Below, one piece after another: positions 56,562 to 64,000 of a stretch of DNA of 64,000 bases; the stretch's first letter is position 1; every line of letters begins with the position of its first letter. The notes beneath the pieces were generated by a model, which saw nothing but the letters and a program-made list of their open reading frames with translations, searched no databases and was not told where the DNA came from. Both the position numbers and the translations under genes were made by a program. The DNA is from Impatiens glandulifera (lineage: Eukaryota; Streptophyta; Magnoliopsida; Ericales; Balsaminaceae), in the NCBI RefSeq assembly GCF_907164915.1, contig NC_061868.1, positions 27,585,819 to 27,649,818 on the forward strand, read 5' to 3'.

Positions 56562-57263
56562 ATGCCGAGTCGAACCTTAGGAAACTTCTTGAGCATCGAT
56601 TTCGAATCTTGTATGGAACATTGGGACGGAGAAACAAAGGAGATGATGTTTGAATCTCTCATTGACACCGGCCTTCGAACCTTTCTCGAAGAATCCGGTC
56701 CCATTCTTATTGAGGATGTTAAGACCTTCTTCAGAAGTGCTTGCATCAGAGGTAACTATATCGTCTCCACGGTGAGAGACCATACTTTCTGGCTTGATGA
56801 AGCCGAATTTGCACAGATGTTCAACTTACCCACAGAAGGATTTTCCGACTTCCCAACCCGGGTGGGAAGTGCAGCAACCGATCACGCACTTTTCTTCTCT
56901 GGAATCGACATTCCGGTGGAAAACCATGGGTTAAAAACCCGCCTTGCTCACCACATCCAACTCCTTCTTGAGATTGTAACCCGATCTATCATATGTCAAT
57001 CTCCGAACCAGCGCTACTCTAAGAAAACATACGACATGATGACCTATATTGTTAGCAACACGGCTATCAATTGGTCAACGATCATCTTTCAGAACCTAAA
57101 AACTATGGTGCTAACCAAGAAAGGTCTCGGTTATGCTCCTCATATCAGCCGGCTTATTCTCAAATACCGCCCAGAATTTGGACTAGGCACACCGGCATCT
57201 CCTTCGAACATTCTCGACTTAGATGGAGTGGAAGAAAAGCTTTCAAGGGTAGTTATCACATAA
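56562..57263 (+). CDS. Accessory ORF2 (233 aa)
   Basis: Intact frame, homologous along its length to ORF1 and to the first 200 residues of ORF3: LSIDFES, DTGLRTFLEE, DVKTFFRSACIRG, FWLDEAEFAQMFNLPTEG, HIQLLLEIVTRSII, MMTYIVSNTAINWSTIIF, then a Gly/Pro end. Divergence between ORF1 and ORF2 is high (shared motifs only), so the triplication is old relative to the LTRs. No catalytic motif or membrane segment recognised; function unknown. Confidence 0.8.
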   Translation: MPSRTLGNFLSIDFESCMEHWDGETKEMMFESLIDTGLRTFLEESGPILIEDVKTFFRSACIRGNYIVSTVRDHTFWLDEAEFAQMFNLPTEGFSDFPTRVGSAATDHALFFSGIDIPVENHGLKTRLAHHIQLLLEIVTRSIICQSPNQRYSKKTYDMMTYIVSNTAINWSTIIFQNLKTMVLTKKGLGYAPHISRLILKYRPEFGLGTPASPSNILDLDGVEEKLSRVVIT

Positions 57264-57871
57264 GTTATCTTTATTTCTTATGTATTTCCATTTCCAAACC
57301 GATCCATATATCGGTTTATATCCTATACCTTTTCATTCAATGAAATTTTATTTCAGTCTAAATAACCGGGTCAACATAATAATTAGAACATTCATCTAAG
57401 TAACCGGTTAACAATGTCAAGTAACCTCGCTTTCTATCCGGTCAATATCAATAAATCACTTTGCCTTCATTAAAAATCCGGTGAAAGTCTTAAACCGCAT
57501 CCTCGCGGATTAATAGATCACATCTCTTCATAAACGGCTTTGAAAAGGGACAGATTCATTCAAAACTGAAATCAAAAGTTGGAGGGAAATTTCCCGTCCG
57601 ATACCTCCCACTCAAACATCCCGCCTCTGGTTTGGCGCCCATAGTTTGCCGTCCTTTTGGCTTCCCGCCCATAGTTTGCCGCCTCTTCGGCTTGGAGGGA
57701 AAACTCCCGCCAAATGTTAATGGGACGGTTGGGTTTCCGAACCGCACCTATAAAAAGGGCCCTTGGCCACTTCATTTTCCTCTTACGCGAAACAACTTTC
57801 TCTCTCTATGTTATTAAAATCTCTCACACCGGTTATTCTCTTGCTCTCTCAAACTCTCTCATTCAACAACT
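57264..57871 (+). promoter_or_regulatory. Upstream region of accessory ORF3 with TATA box and E2F-like motifs
   Basis: 608 bp, GC-rich near 57580-57720. TTTGGCGCC (57631-57639), TTCCCGCCC (57662-57670) and CCCGCCAAA (57706-57714) match the E2F core TTTSSCGC/GCGSSAAA type. CCCATAGTTTGCCG is repeated directly (57638, 57667). TATAAAAA at 57749-57756 and a CT-rich leader follow. Confidence 0.45.
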
Positions 57872-58105
57872 ATGGGTCGTGCTTCAGCCTTGTTCAAACA
57901 CATCATTCAGGTGGACTTTGAGGAAATCCGCCAAAACGGTTCGGTTGCGGCAAAGGAAGTTATTAACCGGATTTCCGAAGCCGCACTTGAGCATTTTCTG
58001 GGCGGTCCATTTGTTCTCACACCGTTATTCTCTTGCTCTCTCAACTCTCTCATTCAACAACTATGGGTCGTGCTTCAGCCTTGTTCTCTCATCAACAACT
58101 ATGGG
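57826..58105 (+). repeat. ~190-bp tandem duplication over the ORF3 start
   Basis: The block from the CT-rich leader through the start codon to GGCGGTCCATTTGTTCT occurs first at 57826-58016 and again from about 58017. A further ~40-bp piece (ACTATGGGTCGTGCTTCAGC) is repeated, giving three start codons (57872, 58062, 58101). Confidence 0.9.
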
Positions 58106-60707
58106 TCGTGCTTCAGCCTTGTTCAAACACATCATTCAGGTGGACTTTGAGAAAATCCGCTAAAACGGTTCGGTTGCGGCAAAGGAAGTTATTAACCGGA
58201 TTTCCGAAGCCGGACATGAGCATTTTCTGGGCGGTCCATTTGTTCTGTACAGAGAAGCGGTCGGAGAGTTCTTCAGAACCGCATCTCTCTTTGGCGACAA
58301 AATAACCGCAACGGTTGGCGGAAAACAATTCGAGTTAACCGAAGAATCGGTTGCGGAGATCCTACGTCTTCCAACAGAAGGTCAAAACGCTTTAATGGAG
58401 CTAGACCCAACAACATTCGAGGCGGTCTGCCAGATTCTCTCTGGAGACGGGAAACCGGTGAAAGTATCCGGTAAGAAATCGACACTAGGACCGGAATACA
58501 TACCGCTTTGTGACATCTTCACAAAGTCGGTTCAAGCAAGAGGTGGAAATTACGACAACATCACCAAGGCCAAGATCGAAATGCTTATCGGTTTGCTGGA
58601 AGGTACGAAAGTCAACTGGGCGAAGGAAATTTTCCACAACCTGAAAGATATGGTGAAACCGGATTTAGCCCGGTCATGGGGATACGCCATCCCCCTTGGT
58701 AAAATAATGTCCCACCTTAACATCAACACCGGCCCCGGTGTTCTTCTCTCATCAAGCAGGATAATAAGATCCAAACATTTCCGGGAGAGGAAGCAGCCGG
58801 CCCCCGGCTCTACAAGTGGCCGAAAGAGGAAATCTACTACCAAGGCACCGACTCCGGTAAAAGATAAGTCCGGAAGCAAGAAGGGTAAGGAACCGATAGC
58901 TTTCACGGAACCGCCCTCGCAAACAAGAGATGAGGAAGAATCGGCTTCCACGTCTGACCGAACCGGCTCACAGAAAACCGATGAAAATCCTTCCGATAGA
59001 GAAGGACCGAATAACGAAGAACATACGGGTACAAGTCCTGACAATACCGGTGCGGGCGCAAGCCTTGAGAACACAGATGCCGGTGCAGACGGCCGTGAGG
59101 AGGAAGAGACTCCCTTTGACAGCGACCAGAAGAAGGCCGAAATTATAGCGCGCCGGATCCTGGAGGAAATTGAACTGCGAGTTCAAGCGGTTGCCGCATT
59201 ATACCGGGAATGGCACGAGTACCGATGCGACAAATTTTACAAACACATTTTACCGGGCCTAACCGATGAACAATGCTTCAGAAGGATGAAGGAGATGGAG
59301 GAAAATGTCATAAGCCTCACAAACGCCGAAAATCCTAACAAAGCCATGGACCGACACGCAATCGTGAAACCGCGTGCTCGGCTACAAAAGCTAACCGTAC
59401 GTATCCGAAAGCTTACAGAAAGGTACGTTGCGGGAACACCGAAGGCTAACTTACAGCTCTTGGTGTTAGAAAAGCTTGAGATAGCGAAAGGAGAATTCGC
59501 TGAAGAAATTGATCGGCTTGAAGCGGTGTACAGACAACGAGAAAAAACGCACTCTCCAGCTCCTGAGACCAGTAACGGTCAGAACCGAAGTGAAACGCCT
59601 CCTCTAGCGGATCCGGCCATAAACGAAACCGACGAAAGGATAGAAGCTCCTTTCACCGAGCAACTTGAAACTGATCAACCTGGGGTTTCCGAACCGGGCG
59701 TCACAGAAGAAAGGGTCAAGTCCCTTATTCAAGAGTTTGCCGACTCAACGGTTCAACCATTACAGGAGAAAATCAAGAAAGCCATGCGCCAAACACTCTT
59801 GTTCGCCGAAAAGACGAGGGATGATCTCGTAAAGGCAGAGGACCGGATCACAGTCATCGAAAACGAATACCGGGACGACGTAGTTCTGCACAACGAGCAT
59901 TATCAACAAACCGAGGACTTAGAAGATAAGACCTCAAGGATGGTAGATGACTTGGATCGTTTGGACCTAGGGCAACGATTCAAAGAGGTCGATGACGACC
60001 TAGGGCGGTCAAGAAATGAAGTCGGTTCGACACTTGACAGGGTCACAGATCTGGAAAAGAAGAATGCAAGCCTTGAAGACCGCAACGACAAGCTTGAAGC
60101 CGATCTTAAGGCGCTAACCAAACAGGTGGCTGAGCTGTTAAATGCCAAGATCAATGCCGATACAACGGTTGAGGAGGCAAACGCCCGAGCGGCTAAGGAA
60201 GTCCAAGATGCGCTGGACGAAGAAACGCGGAGAGCAAAGGAGACATTGCGACTATCTGAAGAGGAAATAGCCGAGCGCGAACGAAACCTAGCGGCTCAAA
60301 ATCCGGGACTTGCGAAGACCGTGGCAGCTCAAGCGGCCAAAGATGCAGAGTAGTTAAACGCACAAAAATAAGGGCTCGAAGAATATGCCAGGGATCACAA
60401 GAAGAAAAAGGCAGCTTCCTCCTCTTCGGCTCCGGTAAAACGAAAAAGAAAGGTTTCTGCAAAAAAAATGTTGGAGAGGATCACAAAGACAAACATCGAT
60501 ACTCCACCAAACTCACAGCAAACCGAGGATGAAGACGAAGAGCATCTTGAGCAGCGGTCTACAAGACAGCGAATCTCCAATGCGGTTCCAATCAGCACGG
60601 TTGGTCAACCGCAAGCTGAAGGTTCATCCTCAAGACCAGATCAACCGGATAAAGAAAAACCGACCAAGGATATGATGGACGGTTTCACGTTTTCCGAATC
60701 AGAATAG
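58101..60707 (+). pseudogene. Accessory ORF3 (869-codon span), three in-frame stops
   Basis: One frame throughout, starting at the third duplicated ATG. Stops: TAA 58161-58163 (the upstream duplicate reads CAA here), TAG 60351-60353, TAA 60369-60371. Open part 58164-60350. Domains: the accessory domain (to about residue 205: EAVGEFFRTASLFG, GKQFELTEESVAEILRLPTEG, GTKVNWAKEIFHNLKDMV), a Ser/Thr/Glu-rich linker (about 220-340), an Arg/Glu/Leu region, and a coiled coil (about 540-750, VTDLEKKNASLEDRNDKLEA). The end has KKKKAASSSSAPVKRKRK, a nuclear-localisation-like basic cluster, and an acidic tail. No membrane helix. Function unknown. Confidence 0.8.
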
Positions 60708-61045
60708 GGGATTTCCTTTCTAAATCTATGTTTCCTTCGGTTTCTACATATAATATTTTCCCTTTTATTTCGGTTACCTTTATATATATATATATATAAA
60801 GATATTTTTGAAACCGGCCTATACTTGCATTATTACATGGTTTTGATAATTTTAAATAAAATAATCAAAAAGGGAGAAATTGATAAGATAAAAGATAATA
60901 ATTTTCCAAAATTTTTCTCAAAATTTTTTTTCGAAAAATTCTCCCATGTTAATTTCAAAAATCCGGTCAAATAAAGAACCGACCTACGTTTGCATTATTA
61001 CATGGTTTTGATAATTTTAAATAAAATAATCAAAAAGGGAGAAAT
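60708..61045 (+). repeat. Two 65-bp purine-tract blocks before the 3' LTR
   Basis: Blocks 60818-60882 and 60983-61047 share GCATTATTACATGGTTTTGA and AATAATCAAAAAGGGAGAAA. The second directly precedes the LTR and is the likely plus-strand primer; the first is followed by TGATAAGATA, not a real LTR start. A (TA)n run lies at 60780-60798. Confidence 0.85.
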
Positions 61046-62380
61046 TGTTAGATAAAATTAGACAGGTTCACAGAACTTAACACATAAACCTTTCATGCAG
61101 GAACAAAGAACCGGACCAGTCAAAGTATCCAACCGGTTTGAGAAAACCGGCCGGTCAGATCACTCAACCTACTAAGAAGCTCCACCGGTCAAGTTAGTTA
61201 ACCGACCTGAAACATGACCGCACAAAGAAAGCATCGGCCAAAGCTAAAAACCGGAAACACCAGACAACCGATCAACTAGAAGGCAAATGAATAACCGGAA
61301 GCTGTCCGGTTAAACCAATTACACCGGAAGCCATCCGGTGAAAAGTCAAATGACCGACCAGCACAAGAAGATACTTTGGGTATCTGTTGAGAATGATACC
61401 AAAGGAACAGACTGAACATTTCCATATTCATACAAGTCTGAGGAAAGTCTGCAGGCTGCAGAAGACAGTCCTACAAGATCTTTCCACTTCAGGATAAATC
61501 AGAAAAGAAATCTTCCAAGTACAGACAACTGTCTAACCAACAGTTACCACATTGAGTAAAAGACAAACCTAGCAGGTTTGTCTTACACACCGGAAGAACA
61601 GACTGCAAAGTCTGTAGAGTTGACCGCCAGGTCTGAACAGATGACCGCCAGGTCTGAATCACTGAACCTCTGCTCAGCCAATCAGATTCAAGAAAGTGAA
61701 ATATGACCGTTGGCATATTTCACCTATAAAAGGAGCAGCTAAAGAAGAGTAAACGTGGGACAAACGGGATACGTGAGACAAGAGAGATTTTAAGGGAACA
61801 CAGTGAACAAGTAATCTACAAGTGATAAGAGGGCGTTCTCTCTCTAGAAAAGCTTAAGTGCTAAGTTGAAGTGTGTATTTATAATTTCGGTGTAAATTGT
61901 ACGGGTGTTATCGAGCAGGAAATAAGTCTCGATCGGATTGTATTTGTATTCCTTAGTGAATATTCTTCTCGCGGTTTCGAGAGGAAGGGGTGACGTAGGA
62001 GTTTTATCTCCGAACATCCATAAAAACCTGTCGTGTTATTTACTTTCTGCTGGTTTTACATTCTAACCGACCCGTTCTAACCGACCTACACCATTTTGAC
62101 CGACTCTATACTATCTAAACCGAATCACCAAGTTACAAAAACCGACCCATCAATTTCCAAACCTGCCTTATACAAAAACCGGTTCTGCCTATCCTGTAAG
62201 TGTGCTGCTTCAACCTGAAACAAACCTCTTCCGCGCTTGAACCTAGTTCAAGGGTTTGTGACAGTTTGTGTAGTATTGAAACCCCGATGTTAATCTCTAA
62301 CAGGATTAATCACCATCTTTTGAGTGAGACGCGCTAACCGGCCCAACCCCGGTCCTCCAGCGGCGACCTAGATCCTAACA
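61046..62380 (+). repeat. 3' LTR of the 14-kb element
   Basis: 1335 bp, about 20 differences from 48389-49725; TATAAAA at 61725-61731. Ends TAACA followed by CGGTA. Confidence 0.95.
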
Positions 62381-62385
62381 CGGTA

Positions 62386-62741
62386 AATTCTAGTTCCTGT
62401 AAATATTCCAGTTCTGCTCCGTGCTTGGGATTATTCTCCACGTCATGCGAGGGCGCTACAATCCGATACAATATATTTACATAACTCTTCAACACTCCTG
62501 CGGGTTCTGCCATATACCCTTGCATTTTGTTCTTGCCAAATGTTATACACCACTGCTCCAAAGCCGCACTTGAACACGCTTGTTGCAAATCTATTTCCCT
62601 TGGCTTTGAGTAGTGTTGCTTATTTGATTTTATTGCATTCGCTCGGGAAACTGATCAACTCCAAGCTTTTAAAGGTTCTGTCACAAAGCTCTGAAACAAT
62701 ATGTTACGGTCTGCTCACTAAAACCTCGGTCCTAAAATATT
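62386..62741 (-). mobile_element. LINE ORF2 C-terminal end (right piece of the split LINE)
   Basis: On the minus strand, about 62660 to the TGA at 62443-62445 reads a LINE reverse transcriptase tail: FKCGFGAVVYNIWQEQNARV followed by RRSVEELCKYIV. The VVYNIWQEQNARV pattern matches the conserved A-x-V-Y-x-I-W-x-E-R-N-x-R-x-F end of plant L1-type ORF2 (zf-RVT region). The 14-kb element inserted into its 3' untranslated region; the upstream side is cut by the gypsy LTR at 62742. Confidence 0.75.
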
Positions 62742-63184
62742 TGTAGCACCCGTCTCTCGGCCCTAGTGTGCATAAGGGCCAATTTATGTTTTTTATTAAA
62801 TAATTCTGTTTTGTTTTCTTTCTCTCTTATTTCTCTTGAAACCGAATTCTGTTATTTTGGAAGTAGTTGTAACCGAATACTCTTGGGTAACTCAGCCTCT
62901 TTAAATGTTGATGCCCACCCCACTTTTGGGGCTATGAATTGAATATTTTGGAACTTGGTGCTCTAAGTTATCTCTCGTCCCTCATCCTTTTTCTTGGACT
63001 ACTAGGTGTATTCTAGTGGTATTCTCTTCTCACCACGGTTTCTTCTCTCTTTAACCTCGAATTCTTTCCTCACTCTATGTCCGCTGCGATTGAGTATTGA
63101 ATTCCATCCTTGGTCTCATCAATCAAGAACTCGTTTCTTGAATCAAAGAACTCAAAAGGCCCGGTTATAGTTTAAAGTGTAACA
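62742..63184 (+). repeat. Gypsy 5' LTR
   Basis: TGTAGCACCCGTCTCTCGG to AAAGTGTAACA, bounded on the right by the primer-binding site. Left border set at the TG; no partner in the window to confirm it. Confidence 0.65.
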
Positions 63185-63213
63185 ATTGGTATTAGAGCTT
63201 GGAGATTATCCAA

Positions 63214-64000
63214 ATGGTAGAAAACCGCCAGCAAACAGAAATGGAAGCACTAAAGTTCCTAATTGAAGTATTGTCCCAACAATCAGCCTCTACGCATGCC
63301 ATTTTGCACAAAAACATGACAGAATCGGCTGCCTTGCATGGTGCCCTTAAACAGCAGCTGGCCGAACTAAGCAATAATATAGACGGAAGATTCAGTGTCA
63401 CTGAAGAAAGACTTGCAGCAATTTAAATTGCCGCGTCAGGTAAGCGCCAAGATCCCCGCGCCGACCCCGATGATCAATGATGAGCCTTCTTGCCACGGTC
63501 CTCCATTTAGGCCCCCGCACCCTAGCCAGCACCGCAACCAGCAATATGTTCCTCCCACTCGGCTAACCAAGGTCGACTTCCCTTGGTATGATGGGTCGGA
63601 TGTCGAGGGCTGGTTGATATCCGCCGAGCAATTCTTCAGGGTGGACAGGACCAAGGATGACACTAAATTAGATACTGCCCCCATTCACTGTTCTGGCGAA
63701 GCAAGAATGTGATACGGGTCATATCTTCAGAACCGCAACCAAAAGGAAGCATTGTCATGGGATGTGTTCAAAAGAAACCTCGTGGCGCAATTTGGGCACT
63801 CTATACACGACACTCCAATGAGGCAGTTGATGAATTTGAAACAGGTTGGTTCGGTCCAAGAATATAATCTTCGGTACATGTCGATCTCTCAAAAGTTATT
63901 ACATAAGTCGAGGGACTACGTCATAGATTGCTACTTATCCGGTCTAAGGGAAGAGATTGCGAACTGTATCAGGTTGCGATTCCCAGATTCTTTAAACGAA
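63214..64000 (+). pseudogene. Gypsy gag (partial, broken)
   Basis: Start MVENRQQTEMEALKF with a helical N-terminus (to 63426). A frameshift near 63420 leads to the frame with KVDFPWYDGSDVEGWLISAE and FFRVDRTKDD (to 63712), then TGA at 63710-63712 where Trp is expected, and continues in frame: SWDVFKRNLVAQFGHSIHD, VGSVQEYNLRYMSISQKL, DCYLSGLREEIANCI. This is the Ty3-type gag core (PF03732-like). Confidence 0.8.

Larger units (their letters stand above)
48389..62380 (+). mobile_element. Sirevirus-type Ty1/copia element, 13,992 bp, with three accessory ORFs
   Basis: Perfect 5-bp duplication CGGTA (48384-48388, 62381-62385); LTRs of 1337 and 1335 bp differing at about 20 sites; tRNA-Met primer-binding site; gag, pol in integrase-before-RT order; three accessory ORFs; two purine-tract blocks. 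Large gag, extra ORF region after pol and repeated purine tracts are Sirevirus (SIRE1/Maximus) traits. Typical members are about 7-11 kb, so this one is long because the accessory region spans nearly 6 kb. Gag, pol and accessory ORF3 all carry stops or shifts, so this copy is not autonomous. Confidence 0.95.
62742..64000 (+). mobile_element. Ty3/gypsy element, left part (cut by window end)
   Basis: A 443-bp LTR (62742-63184), a primer-binding site TGGTATTAGAGC (63187-63198) and the beginning of gag. The target duplication cannot be checked because the right end is outside the window. Confidence 0.8.

Noticed and set aside
55345..57263. Accessory ORFs as viral envelope genes
   Set aside because: No signal peptide, transmembrane helix or glycoprotein-like Cys pattern is visible; only their position behind pol would support it.

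Overview
This window looks like gene-poor, AT-rich nuclear DNA of a flowering plant, most likely a eudicot. The evidence is a small cluster of plant family-1 UDP-glycosyltransferase (UGT) genes of the UGT94-like sugar-on-sugar type, embedded in plant-type Ty1/copia, Ty3/gypsy, LINE, Mutator and FAR1-like sequences. Only one host gene looks intact: the UGT at 46464-47905. I cannot name the species. Layout from left to right. 1-3510 is the decayed right half of a Sirevirus-like copia element whose LTR carries a large array of small hairpins; it sits in the C-terminal end of a UGT (3511-3707). 3511-17913 and about 32696-48188 are two copies (A and B) of one segmental duplication. Each holds, in order, a UGT C-terminal end, palindromic repeats, a broken FAR1/FRS-like gene, an in-frame 46-codon duplication on the minus strand, a Mutator-like element with foreign DNA inside, and a UGT94-like gene. 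Copy A's UGT (16172-17611) is frameshifted; copy B's is open. Between the copies lie a decayed copia remnant (LTR 21493-22051), a UGT tail (22052-22237), and a UGT exon 2 (22695-32895) cut by two retrotransposons: a young Tork-like copia on the minus strand (22953-28089) and a gypsy element reduced to gag and protease (28249-32467). After the duplication, copy B gained an internally deleted Sirevirus copy (40573-43228), lost 1733 bp in front of its UGT, and received a LINE (from 48190). 48389-62380 is a 13,992-bp Sirevirus-type copia element with two LTRs, a perfect 5-bp target duplication, and gag and pol. Behind pol are three consecutive, diverged copies of one accessory domain, each preceded by a TATA-like box and a CT-rich leader. 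It splits the LINE, whose ORF2 C-terminus reappears at 62443-62660. From 62742 to the end is the left part of a Ty3/gypsy element. How the parts relate: the UGT cluster appears to evolve by tandem duplication and loss, with retroelements breaking most copies. The most unusual system is the triplicated accessory module of the 14-kb element. A fragment of the same domain sits at the same place (between pol and LTR) in the diverged element at 1032-1220, so the module belongs to this lineage and is not a one-off insertion. All identities and counts below were judged by eye from the sequence; no alignment or database search was run.
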